Positions 23,822-32,724 of a stretch of 64,000 nt of DNA are shown here, one piece after another. This stretch comes from Bacteroidota bacterium (GTDB lineage: Bacteria > Bacteroidota > Bacteroidia > AKYH767-A > 2013-40CM-41-45). The first letter of the stretch is position 1; every line of letters begins with the position of its first letter. The position numbers were made by a program, and so were the translations under genes. Location: assembly GCA_016713765.1 (NCBI GenBank), contig JADJON010000001.1:558001-622000 (forward strand), given 5' to 3'. The notes below the pieces were generated by a model that ran no database searches, was not told the DNA's origin, and worked only from the letters and a program-made list of their open reading frames with translations.

Positions 23822-26800
23822 ATGATCAAACGTGTACTCGCCGTCTTCGTGTCGGCACTTTGTCTGTCCCTGCAATTGCAGGCGCAGGCTCCAGCTCCTT
23901 CCGCGGCAACGGTTCGCCCGCTGCTCGCTGATTATCTCGTCCAACACCAACAGGATTGGCAGCTCAGTGATTCCGATCTGAACGACTTCGTCGTCAGTGA
24001 CTGTTACACTGATGCGAAGACCGGACAGACCTATGCCTACCTGCACCAGACGGTAGGTGGTATCCGCATCTTCAACGCGGTCAGTGCCGCCAGCATCCGG
24101 GAAGGCCGTATCACCGGCTTCGGAAAGAAACTTTACACCAACGCCGCCGCGCGCGTCAATAGTCTGCAGCCGACACTATCTGCTGCTGCAGCTGTACAAC
24201 GTGCCGCCGCGCACCTGGGTAAGGCGATCGTAGGCGATCCGCGTGAGCTTGCTTCCGATCCCGCTATGCACCGCCATTACTTCGGGGCGTTAGGGATTGC
24301 CCGTCGTCCCATTCGGGTCGATCTGGTCTTCGTTCCGGTGCAGAATGCCCTGCGACTTGCCTGGGATGTGAACATCGACCTCGAAGGAGAGGTACACTGG
24401 TGGAACGTACGCATCGACGCCTTGTCGGGCGATTTTCTTGAGAAGAACGACTGGACCGTACATTGCGACTTCGGTGCACCGGACGCTGCGCAGGTTCAGC
24501 ACCAGCAGCATCAACATGCCGGCGTGCAAGAGCATGTTGCGACGTCTGTCAGCACCCAGCGCAGCAGCTCGCTGCCGGTGTATAATGTCCTGGCATTGCC
24601 GGTTGAAGCACCTTCCTTCGGTGCGCGTACGCTGGTGACCGATCCGGCTGATCCGGCCGCCTCCCCGTACGGATGGCATGACGTTGACGGCGCGGTCGGC
24701 GCGGAATACACCATCACGCGTGGCAACAATGTTTACGCCTATGACGACATCAACGATCAGGACGTACCCGGCACCTCGCCGGACGGCGGCGCATCCCTGA
24801 ACTTCGACTTCCCGATCAACTTTACCCAGCAACCGGGAACGTATCTCGAAGCTTCTGTCACGAACCTCTTCTATACCAACAACTGGATGCACGATGTGCT
24901 CTGGCACCACGGCTTCGACGGTCCTTCCGGCGCATTCCAGGAGAATAACTACGGCACGGCAGGAGCCGACGGAGATCCGGTGATGGCCGAGTGTCAGGAC
25001 GGAGGCGGTACCAACAATGCCAACTTCGCGACACCCGACGACGGCCAGAGCGGTCGCATGCAGATGTATCTCTGGAGCGGATCGCCCGATATCGACGGCT
25101 CGCTGGATAACGGCGTCATCATGCATGAACTCGGTCACGGTGTCTCCAACCGTCTTACCGGTGGCCCATCCAACACCAATTGCCTCTTTAACGGAGAGCA
25201 GGGCGGCGAAGGATGGAGTGATTATTTCGCCTTGTTGTTCACGATCGAACCGGGCGACCAGGGATCCGATTCGCGTGGCATCGGAACGTATGCGTTCGAC
25301 GAACCGACCACAGGTGGAGGTATTCGCCGGTATCCTTACTCCACCGACATGGGCATCAACCCGCAGACCTACGGCGATCTGGCCGGCAGCGGCGCGGTGC
25401 ACGATATCGGTGAGATCTGGTGCGGAACATTGTGGGATATGACCTGGAACCTGATCGATGTGGAAGGATTCGATCCCGATTGGATCAACGGTACCGGCGG
25501 CAACAACATCGCGCTGCGTCTGGTGCTGGAAGGCATGAAGCTTCAACCTTGTGGTCCCGGATTCCTGGACGGTCGTGATGCCATCCTCTTAGCGGACGAC
25601 AACCTCTACAGCGGCGCACACCGTTGCCTGATCTGGAACGCTTTCGCCCGCCGTGGCATGGGTGCCAGTGCGCAACAGGGCAGTGCGAACAATACCGGTG
25701 ACGAAGTAGAGAACTTCGACCTGCCGACCATTTGCCTTACGCCGGTGGCGCCTCCTGTCGCCAACTTCATCAGCAATGTCACCAACACCTGCTACGGCAT
25801 CGTGTTCTTCACTGACCAGTCGACGGACATTCCGCAAAGCTGGTTTTGGGATTTCGGCGATGGTTCCACCTCAACCGCGCAGAATCCTTCGCATACCTAT
25901 CTCAGCAGTGGCAGTTACACGGTTACCCTGATCGTGACCAACACGCTTGGCGCCGATACCCTGGTGCGCACCAACCTCATTACGGTGGCTTATCCGACTT
26001 CCCCGAGCATCTCCGGCGACAACGCGATCTGTTCGGGCGAAACCACGACGCTCACCGCTTCGGTTTCTCCGAGCTACGACGTCACCTGGGAAACTTCCGG
26101 CGGTACTGTTGTCGGCACCGGCACCACGTTCACGACTCCCGCCCTGACAGCTACCACAACTTATCGCGCCATCGCTTCCACCCAATCGTCGGTGGTCAAT
26201 GTCGGCCCGCCGGATGCGAGCTTCGGCGGTGGCGGGTATCATGCCACCACCTTCGAAGGTCGGGAGATCTTCACCACCTTCGCACCGATGCGTCTGCGTT
26301 CGGTATGGGTGGATGCTTCGGGAACCGCCGACCGTACCATCAACTTGTACAACCAGAGCGGTACGATTCTGCAGACGCTGACCGTCAACATTCCGAACGG
26401 ACAAAGCCGCGTGCAGGTCAATTTCGATATCCCGACGCCCGGCAATTATGAGATCGGTGTAGTAGCGGGATCGAACCTCTACCGGAACAATTCAGGCGCC
26501 AGCTATCCGTACACCATTGGCGGATTGGTCAGCATCACCTCGTCGAACTCGACCACCAATCCGGCTACTTACTATTATTATCTCTATGATTGGGAGGTGC
26601 AGGAACTTCCGTGCGAAAGCACGCCTGCGACCTATACGATCAACGTGAGCGCAGGTCCGTCCAGCAATTATACCTATAGCGCTACCGGACTTACCGTTCA
26701 GTTCACCGACAATTCCGGCGGCAGCCCCGTATCGTGGAGCTGGGATTTCGGCGATGGTAACACGTCGATCCAGCAGAACCCTTCGCACACCTACGCAGCG

Positions 26801-27145
26801 AATGGTACGTACTCTGCGGTCCTGACCGTGACGGATGCGAACGGTTGCACCAATACGACGCAGCAATCCATCACCGTTACTTCGGTCGGCATTGCTGATC
26901 CCGGAACGGCGAACTGGCAGATCCTGCAGCAAGACCGTACCCTGATCGTTCGGTTCCCGCTCAGCGAGCAGGTTCAGGCGCGCATTACCGTGCTCGATAT
27001 CACCGGACGTGAATTGCTCCGGTCGGAAACGCGTCAGCACGAATGGCGTGTAGCGCTCGATCGTTTTGCAGCCGAAGTGTTGCTGGTACGCATCGAGCAG
27101 GGCGGACGTACCGAATACCGTAAACTGTTCACAGATCGTTACTGA
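23822..27145 (+). CDS. secreted M36 (fungalysin) metallopeptidase with PKD domains, T9SS cargo
   Basis: The 1107 aa protein has a signal peptide (MIKRVLAVFVSALCLSLQLQAQA). An FTP-like propeptide occupies about residues 40-220. The fungalysin catalytic domain follows, with zinc site MHELGHGVSNRL near residue 435 and the third ligand in GGEGWSDYF. After it come a PKD domain (WFWDFGDGSTSTAQNPSHTY), an Ig-like repeat, and a jelly-roll-like module with LYRNNSGASYPY. A second PKD domain (WSWDFGDGNTSIQQNPSHTY) and a C-terminal sorting domain end the protein. It probably degrades extracellular protein. The jelly-roll-like module recurs in the 43-47 kb protein. Confidence 0.92.
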   Translation: MIKRVLAVFVSALCLSLQLQAQAPAPSAATVRPLLADYLVQHQQDWQLSDSDLNDFVVSDCYTDAKTGQTYAYLHQTVGGIRIFNAVSAASIREGRITGFGKKLYTNAAARVNSLQPTLSAAAAVQRAAAHLGKAIVGDPRELASDPAMHRHYFGALGIARRPIRVDLVFVPVQNALRLAWDVNIDLEGEVHWWNVRIDALSGDFLEKNDWTVHCDFGAPDAAQVQHQQHQHAGVQEHVATSVSTQRSSSLPVYNVLALPVEAPSFGARTLVTDPADPAASPYGWHDVDGAVGAEYTITRGNNVYAYDDINDQDVPGTSPDGGASLNFDFPINFTQQPGTYLEASVTNLFYTNNWMHDVLWHHGFDGPSGAFQENNYGTAGADGDPVMAECQDGGGTNNANFATPDDGQSGRMQMYLWSGSPDIDGSLDNGVIMHELGHGVSNRLTGGPSNTNCLFNGEQGGEGWSDYFALLFTIEPGDQGSDSRGIGTYAFDEPTTGGGIRRYPYSTDMGINPQTYGDLAGSGAVHDIGEIWCGTLWDMTWNLIDVEGFDPDWINGTGGNNIALRLVLEGMKLQPCGPGFLDGRDAILLADDNLYSGAHRCLIWNAFARRGMGASAQQGSANNTGDEVENFDLPTICLTPVAPPVANFISNVTNTCYGIVFFTDQSTDIPQSWFWDFGDGSTSTAQNPSHTYLSSGSYTVTLIVTNTLGADTLVRTNLITVAYPTSPSISGDNAICSGETTTLTASVSPSYDVTWETSGGTVVGTGTTFTTPALTATTTYRAIASTQSSVVNVGPPDASFGGGGYHATTFEGREIFTTFAPMRLRSVWVDASGTADRTINLYNQSGTILQTLTVNIPNGQSRVQVNFDIPTPGNYEIGVVAGSNLYRNNSGASYPYTIGGLVSITSSNSTTNPATYYYYLYDWEVQELPCESTPATYTINVSAGPSSNYTYSATGLTVQFTDNSGGSPVSWSWDFGDGNTSIQQNPSHTYAANGTYSAVLTVTDANGCTNTTQQSITVTSVGIADPGTANWQILQQDRTLIVRFPLSEQVQARITVLDITGRELLRSETRQHEWRVALDRFAAEVLLVRIEQGGRTEYRKLFTDRY

Positions 27146-27169
27146 TCCGGATTCGCCTACTCAACAGAA

Positions 27170-27201
27170 AAGGCCGGAGGGAATATTCCTTCCGGCCTTT
27201 C
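27170..27201 (+). terminator. terminator after the M36 peptidase gene
   Basis: AAGGCCGGA(A)GG-type stem: AAGGCCGGAGG at 27170-27180 faces CCTTCCGGCCTT at 27190-27201, followed by TCCCGTT. Confidence 0.75.
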
Positions 27202-27280
27202 CCGTTGATTACTTCCTTCAATGCGCGTCCGGCGATCAGGCCGCTGTCCCTATCTTGGCGGAAACGCAACCACCCTCCCC

Positions 27281-27847
27281 ATGGAATTCAACCTGCGCGA
27301 TACGCTGACCGTTTCGACCATTCTTTTCGCGGTGATCGACATCATCGGATCCATACCGGCCTTGTTGCAGGTCAAGACACGAGTAGGCTACATCAAGGCG
27401 GAACAGGCGACCTTCGTTTCGCTGATCATCATGGTGGTCTTTCTGTTCCTGGGCGAATCCATCCTCGCCTTTCTGGGTGTCGATGTCCGGTCGTTCGCCA
27501 TCGCGGGTTCGCTGGTTATTTTTTTCCTGGCACTCGAAATGATCCTCGGCATCCGCTTGTATCGTGACGAAATTCCGGAAACCGCCTCGATCGTTCCGGT
27601 CGCTTTCCCCTTAATCGCCGGTACGGGAACCATGACGACCCTGCTTTCCTTACGGGCCGTTTATGACATGCCGACCATCGTCATCGGTATCTTTCTTAAC
27701 CTGATCGTGGTCTATGTCGTGCTTCGGAACTTGTACCGTTTGGAGAAATTGTTGGGTGCTGCCGGGATCAGCGTACTGCGTAAAGTGTTCGGAATCATAT
27801 TACTGGCTATTGCGGTCAAGCTTTTCAGGACCAATGTGGGCCTTTGA
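27281..27847 (+). CDS. MarC-family integral membrane protein
   Basis: Starting at MEFNLRDTLTVSTILF (27281), 188 aa with six hydrophobic helices. It has the MarC-family motifs AVIDIIGSIPALL near residue 17 and PLIAGTGTMTTLLSL near residue 108. The upstream in-frame extension lacks conservation and crosses the terminator zone, so it is rejected. The family was once linked to multiple antibiotic resistance, and some members move amino acids; the substrate is unknown. A TATCTTGG -7-like element lies at 27251. Confidence 0.88.
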   Translation: MEFNLRDTLTVSTILFAVIDIIGSIPALLQVKTRVGYIKAEQATFVSLIIMVVFLFLGESILAFLGVDVRSFAIAGSLVIFFLALEMILGIRLYRDEIPETASIVPVAFPLIAGTGTMTTLLSLRAVYDMPTIVIGIFLNLIVVYVVLRNLYRLEKLLGAAGISVLRKVFGIILLAIAVKLFRTNVGL

Positions 27848-27916
27848 GCCCCGGTTTTAACACTTGAAACCCCGGGAAACCCTTATGGGACGGGGCTTTC
27901 CGGCCTTTCCGGGATA

Positions 27917-27946
27917 TTTGTTTTTGGAGAAATTATCCTACATTTG
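27917..27946 (+). promoter_or_regulatory. promoter of the CUB/PKD T9SS protein gene
   Basis: TTTG at 27917-27920, 18 bases, TACATTTG at 27939-27946: a near-ideal Bacteroidota promoter, 28 bases before the chosen ATG at 27975. Confidence 0.8.
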
Positions 27947-27974
27947 GATACATTTCCAAAAAGTCCAGACCGCT

Positions 27975-30900
27975 ATGAAAAAACGCTTACCCAACGTTTG
28001 GATGTTACTGGCTGCCATGCTTTTCGCTGGAATTTCAGCGAACGCCCAGGTAACCTATAACATCTGTTCCACCCCCGCGGTGGTAACCGACACGGCCGCA
28101 ACCCTCTACGACACCGGAGGTCCGAGCGGCGATTATCAGGTCAACGAAAACTGTACACTTCTGGTACAGCCCTCGTGCGCGACCTCTATCACCCTTACGT
28201 TCACTTCATTTGAAACGGAATCGGGGTTTGATTACTTCTACGTGTACGATGGTACGACCATCGCCGCTCCTCAGCTTTTAGCTGCGAACGGTCAGGGCAC
28301 CATTCCGGGCCCTGTGACCTGTACATCGGGCGCGATGTTGATCATCTGGCGTTCGGATGTATCGATCGTTTACAGCGGTTTCGAGTGTAGCTGGACTTCG
28401 GTGATCGCTCCGAGTGCTGCACCGACTGCAGCGTTCACGGCAAACGATTTCACGCCTCCGCTGCTGACCAACGTATTGTTCACCGACCAGAGTGTCGGTT
28501 CACCGACCACCTGGTTGTGGGATTTCGGTGATGGCGATACCGCCCGCAGCCAGAACCCGGTACACGCATATCAGAACCCGGGAACCTACACGGTCACCCT
28601 CATCGCATTCACCTGCAACGAGTCCGATACGATCACCCAGCAGATCACCGTTGACGCTGCTCCCCAGATCGATGTCACTCCGCTCGGCCTCAGCGCCAAT
28701 GCGCAATGCGGTGATTCCGTTTCGTTCAACCTCGACATCAGCAACATCGCGGGTGGCGAACTCTTCTGGACAACCGACAACTCCAACGTCAGCACCGGCA
28801 TTCCGGTACGCGTGGTAGCGATGACCTACGGTACGGACCAGTTCTCCGAGTACCCGAATACCATCGACGCCATCGACCAGTTCTTTACCAATTACACGCT
28901 CACGACCACGGCGACCACCGACCCCGGCACACTGTCCGGCATCCTTAGCGGAAAGAACGTTCTCCTCATTCCTGAGCAGGAACTCGGCAGCCCGGCGGTT
29001 TGGACGAACCTCGGACCGACGATCCGCAACTTCCTCAACAACGGCGGTTCGGTCATCTGGTGCGGCGCTTATTCTTCCCAGGCTGATTGCATGTTCAACA
29101 CCGGCGTATGGTCCGGAACGTATGCCGATGACGGTGTGTTCAACACCCTCAACGTCGTCAACCCCAGCCATCCGCTCGCGGCCGGACTTACCGGCACGAC
29201 CTTCACCGGCCCCAGCGCTACGTATGAGATGAGCCTCACCAACCCGGACAAAGTCCAGGTTGTTACCGACGGTTCCAACGACGTAGTGGCTACCCGTGTT
29301 TTCGGCACCGGTAAAGCGATCTTCCTCGCGTTCGACTACTACAACGTTACCACCGAGAACGCCCGCATCCTGGCCAACGCCATCGAGTGGGGCGGTATCA
29401 ACGCACTGGCTTCCTGGATCCACCTCAGCCAGACTTCTGACACGGTAGTAGCCGGTAACACCTCGAACGTGATCGTCACGTTCCAGACCACCGGTCTCCC
29501 GGCCGGCACCTACTATTCGAACATCGCAGTCGCCAGCAACGACCCGGCTACTCCGGTCGTACTGGTACCCTGCACGCTGTCCATCACCGGTGACCCGATC
29601 GTTGCACTCTCCGACACCTGCGTCGCATTCGGCAACATCATGCAGTACACCACGCAGCAGCAGAGCTTCGACGTGATCAACAACGGTTGCGATACCCTGT
29701 TCATCAACAGCATCACCTCGAATGCCGCCGAGTTCACCCTGGGTACTTACCCGTCCTTCATTCTTCCGGGCGGCTACGCTACCGTGAACGTAAACTTCAC
29801 TTCGAACACGGTCGGTACATTCTCCGGCACCATTACGGTTGCCAACAACGACGTCGACACGACCGTTTGTCTGACGGCTGAAACCTTCGCTGCTCCGGAT
29901 ATCAACCCGGATCCGATCTCGGTCAGCCAGACCCTCGATGCCTGCGGAGCTACCGGCTCATCGACCTTCGACATCCAGAACCTGGGTGGCAGCGATCTTA
30001 CGTTCAACATCACCGGAATCCCTTCCTGGGCTAACGTAACGCCTGCATCGGGAACCGTTACCGCCGGAACCGTTCAGACGATCACGGTCGACTTCAACAC
30101 CGGCACGCTGGCCGGCGGAACACAGTCGGTCAACCTGCTCGTCACCTCGAACGACCCGCGCACACCGGTCGTCCAGGTTGCCTGCAGCCTGAACGTGAAC
30201 AACAACCCGTGTATCAGCTACACCTTCGCCAGCAATACCTGTACGGGTTGCGTGGACTTCACCGCTACTTCGATCAACACGCCGGACACCTGGTCGTGGG
30301 ATTTCGGTGACGGCAATACCTCGGTGCTCCAGAGCCCGACCCATTGCTACACCGCCAACGGCACCTACACCGTAACCCTCATCGCCGCCAACGCGGCCGG
30401 TTCCGATACGCTGGTCCAGACGGTCAACGCCATCATCACCGGCCCGGTTGCAACGACCTGTTATCCGGTCACCCAGGCATATTGCTGCGGCATCGGTATC
30501 ACCAACGTTTCGATCGCCAACATCAACAATACTTCGGCGGACGCTATCGACGGTTACCAGGATTACACCTGCACTGACACGACCACGCTCCTGACCAACA
30601 ACCAATACTGGATGACCGTTAGCACGGGCTTCACGTATGTTGAAAGCGTCAAGGCATGGATCGACTGGAACAACGACGCGGTTTTGGATCCGGTGAACGA
30701 ACTCGTGTTCTCCGATTCGGCACAGATGACCAACCACGGTGGCTTCGTGTCCGTACCGGGTACGGCTGTATTGGGTCAGCCGCTTCGTTTCCGTGTGGCT
30801 TCCGATTACTCCGGCAACCCCACGCCGACTCCGTGTCTGGACCTCCAGTACGGTCAGATCGAAGACTACTCCGTATTCCTCGTGTTCGACAACGGTGTGA

Positions 30901-31166
30901 AAGCTCCTGGCGCGAACATTCCGTTCTCGGTATTCCCGAATCCGTTCAACCGCTCCACCAACATCGACTACGCCCTTTCCGGCAACGCTGTTGTTTCGGT
31001 TGAAGTCTTCAACATGATCGGCGAGAAAGTCAGCTCCTTCGTACTCAACGAAGAGCAGCCGGCCGGTCGTCATACGTACACCTTTGACAACGCTTCCAGC
31101 GGTGTCTACTATGTACGCCTGACGGTCGATGGCCAGGCCATGACGCAGAAGATCGTCAAGATGTGA
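27975..31166 (+). CDS. large secreted CUB/PKD/GEVED protein with T9SS sorting domain
   Basis: With the ATG at 27975 (MKKRLPNVWMLLAAMLFAG, a good signal peptide) the protein has 1063 aa; an earlier in-frame ATG lies before the promoter. Order of domains: CUB-like (residues about 28-135, FDYFYVYDGT), PKD (WLWDFGDGDTARSQNPVHAY), a DUF4350-like flavodoxin-fold stretch (VRVVAMTYG...FLNNGGSVIWCG), two choice-of-anchor-D-like ASH domains, a second PKD (WSWDFGDGNTSVLQSPTHCY), a GEVED domain (VKAWIDWNNDAVLDP...GQIEDYSVFLV), and a type A sorting domain (FSVFPNPFNRSTNIDYALSG). Probably a surface adhesin or scaffold; no catalytic residues are evident. Confidence 0.88.
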   Translation: MKKRLPNVWMLLAAMLFAGISANAQVTYNICSTPAVVTDTAATLYDTGGPSGDYQVNENCTLLVQPSCATSITLTFTSFETESGFDYFYVYDGTTIAAPQLLAANGQGTIPGPVTCTSGAMLIIWRSDVSIVYSGFECSWTSVIAPSAAPTAAFTANDFTPPLLTNVLFTDQSVGSPTTWLWDFGDGDTARSQNPVHAYQNPGTYTVTLIAFTCNESDTITQQITVDAAPQIDVTPLGLSANAQCGDSVSFNLDISNIAGGELFWTTDNSNVSTGIPVRVVAMTYGTDQFSEYPNTIDAIDQFFTNYTLTTTATTDPGTLSGILSGKNVLLIPEQELGSPAVWTNLGPTIRNFLNNGGSVIWCGAYSSQADCMFNTGVWSGTYADDGVFNTLNVVNPSHPLAAGLTGTTFTGPSATYEMSLTNPDKVQVVTDGSNDVVATRVFGTGKAIFLAFDYYNVTTENARILANAIEWGGINALASWIHLSQTSDTVVAGNTSNVIVTFQTTGLPAGTYYSNIAVASNDPATPVVLVPCTLSITGDPIVALSDTCVAFGNIMQYTTQQQSFDVINNGCDTLFINSITSNAAEFTLGTYPSFILPGGYATVNVNFTSNTVGTFSGTITVANNDVDTTVCLTAETFAAPDINPDPISVSQTLDACGATGSSTFDIQNLGGSDLTFNITGIPSWANVTPASGTVTAGTVQTITVDFNTGTLAGGTQSVNLLVTSNDPRTPVVQVACSLNVNNNPCISYTFASNTCTGCVDFTATSINTPDTWSWDFGDGNTSVLQSPTHCYTANGTYTVTLIAANAAGSDTLVQTVNAIITGPVATTCYPVTQAYCCGIGITNVSIANINNTSADAIDGYQDYTCTDTTTLLTNNQYWMTVSTGFTYVESVKAWIDWNNDAVLDPVNELVFSDSAQMTNHGGFVSVPGTAVLGQPLRFRVASDYSGNPTPTPCLDLQYGQIEDYSVFLVFDNGVKAPGANIPFSVFPNPFNRSTNIDYALSGNAVVSVEVFNMIGEKVSSFVLNEEQPAGRHTYTFDNASSGVYYVRLTVDGQAMTQKIVKM

Positions 31167-31188
31167 TCCGTTCCCGGTCCATCAGAAA

Positions 31189-31217
31189 AGCCGCTCCGAA
31201 AGGAGCGGCTTTTTTTA
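31189..31217. terminator. terminator with perfect 9-bp stem
   Basis: AGCCGCTCC (31189-31197), loop GAAA, GGAGCGGCT (31202-31210), then a run of T. It lies between convergent genes; the A-run on the left could serve the reverse-strand DUF421 gene. Confidence 0.9.
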
Positions 31218-31243
31218 TTTACCTGTATGGTTGCTGCTGCCGG

Positions 31244-31753
31244 TCAGTTGTCCTGCTTCAACATGGATTTGTGGACGCGTCGTCGCCGGCTTCGATGCGT
31301 GTAGTTCGAAGAAAGGATGCTGATGTTCCCGTCGCGTTCCAGGATCGCTAAGTCGACATCCTTGATGCTGGCGACACCGTGTTCGCGTGCCGCGGCTTCC
31401 AGTTCGTCGCGCGTGATCTTTTCGCGGCGGAGGTTTTCCTCAATCACATTACCCTGGTGTACCAGCATCACCGGGTCGCCGCTGACCAGGCGATTGATGT
31501 CAGGGTTCCGGTAGAGCAGGTTTTTCAAAAGAAAGTTTGCCCCGAACAGCACTGTCGCGGCGATCAGCCCGCCCGCCAGTGAGCTATCCGGACCGACCAT
31601 GGCATTTTGCACGGAGTTGCTGATGAGCAGGATAAAGACCAGGTCGATGACCGACAATTGTGCCAGTTCTTTTTTACCGAAGAGCCGGATGGCGATCACG
31701 ATAAAGAGATAAACGGCCAGGCTACGTAGAACGATGTCAACCGGAGGTTCCAT
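31244..31753 (-). CDS. DUF421 (YetF-like) membrane protein
   Basis: The 169 aa protein has three N-terminal hydrophobic helices (residues about 7-25, 33-50, 58-78). The conserved RLFGKKELAQLSVIDLVFILLIS segment of the DUF421 family follows the first. A small soluble alpha-beta domain (VMLVHQGNVIEENLRREKIT, DELEAAAREHGV) comes after. The molecular role of the family is not established. It stands alone on the reverse strand, ending opposite the terminator of the CUB/PKD gene. Confidence 0.88.
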   Translation of the reverse strand: MEPPVDIVLRSLAVYLFIVIAIRLFGKKELAQLSVIDLVFILLISNSVQNAMVGPDSSLAGGLIAATVLFGANFLLKNLLYRNPDINRLVSGDPVMLVHQGNVIEENLRREKITRDELEAAAREHGVASIKDVDLAILERDGNISILSSNYTHRSRRRRVHKSMLKQDN

Positions 31754-31870
31754 GCGGTCAGTATTTTCCGGTCAAGTTAATCCGGATCGGTACGCATGCG
31801 GAGACGGACGCTCCGGAGTTTTTACCCGGAGGTTGTGGGAACGCTTGCGGAGATGTTTACCTTTGAGTCA

Positions 31871-32203
31871 ATGCGCTTCGAGAAACACGTATTCATTTGC
31901 ACCAACGAACGCGCTCCCGGCGGAAGACCTTCCTGCGGCGAGGCTTGTGGTATGGAGTTGGTCAAGCTCTTCAAGAAAGCAATCAAAGATCGGGGACTGA
32001 AAGGACGCATGCGCGCGCAACGTGCCGGTTGCCTCGATGCCTGCGAACACGGACCCTCCGTAGTCGTTTATCCCGAGGGAGTATTTTACGGCGGTGTGAA
32101 ACCGGAGCATGTCGACGAGATCGTCGAGCAACACCTGATCCAGGACCGTCCCGTCGAGCGATTGATCATCGATTTTTCGAAGGACACACCTTCCGATGAC
32201 TGA
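31871..32203 (+). CDS. thioredoxin-like 2Fe-2S ferredoxin
   Basis: Starting at MRFEKHVFICTNERAPGGRP (31871), 110 aa. Four cysteines in the pattern FICTN...SCGEAC and AGCLDACEHGP match the thioredoxin-like [2Fe-2S] ferredoxin family. An ATG at 31853 is also in frame. Such proteins transfer electrons or serve in iron-sulfur metabolism; the partner is not identifiable here. The gene overlaps the next ORF by 8 bases, indicating a two-gene operon. Confidence 0.87.
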   Translation: MRFEKHVFICTNERAPGGRPSCGEACGMELVKLFKKAIKDRGLKGRMRAQRAGCLDACEHGPSVVVYPEGVFYGGVKPEHVDEIVEQHLIQDRPVERLIIDFSKDTPSDD

Positions 32204-32552
32204 ATTGCCGGAACGCTACCGTAGAGACCTTGCTTTGGTTCGAGAGACAGCGGAGCAACTGATTCGCGATTTCAACTGGTACAACATCCCGATCCGATTT
32301 TCCGGCGATCCCTTTCACGCGTACGAGGAGTTGCGGGAGCAGATCATTCCCCACATCGACCGGATGCAGCGGGAAGAGCCGACCCTCTTTCAATCGCTCC
32401 TGTACCGTATCGATCTTGATGAACGAAAGTTCAGGCGGCAATTGCAAGCACCGGATTCCGGTACGCACCTGGCCGACCTGATCCTCCAACGGGAATTTCA
32501 AAAGGTCCTGACCCGCCGTTACTTTTCTGACAAGGACGAGTCGGCCGACTGA
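32196..32552 (+). CDS. small soluble protein of unknown function, coupled to ferredoxin
   Basis: This 118 aa, mostly helical, charged protein (ERYRRDLALVRETAEQLIRD; YRIDLDERKFRRQL) has no signal peptide or membrane helix. I do not recognise it. Overlap of 8 bases with the ferredoxin gene suggests that both are made together, so it may assist or bind the ferredoxin; this is inference from position alone. Confidence 0.75.
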   Translation: MTELPERYRRDLALVRETAEQLIRDFNWYNIPIRFSGDPFHAYEELREQIIPHIDRMQREEPTLFQSLLYRIDLDERKFRRQLQAPDSGTHLADLILQREFQKVLTRRYFSDKDESAD

Positions 32553-32724
32553 TTCACATAATAGTAATTTAATTAAAAAAGGTAGTAACACTATCATTTT
32601 GATTTTGTTTTGACAACTGCATGAAATTTTCGCATTAACACTTTTTTCAAAACATGCCGGGCAGGCGGTTGTTGGGTTGCTTGTTACTGTAATCCGCTCT
32701 AACCAACTAAAACCTACCTCCAGC

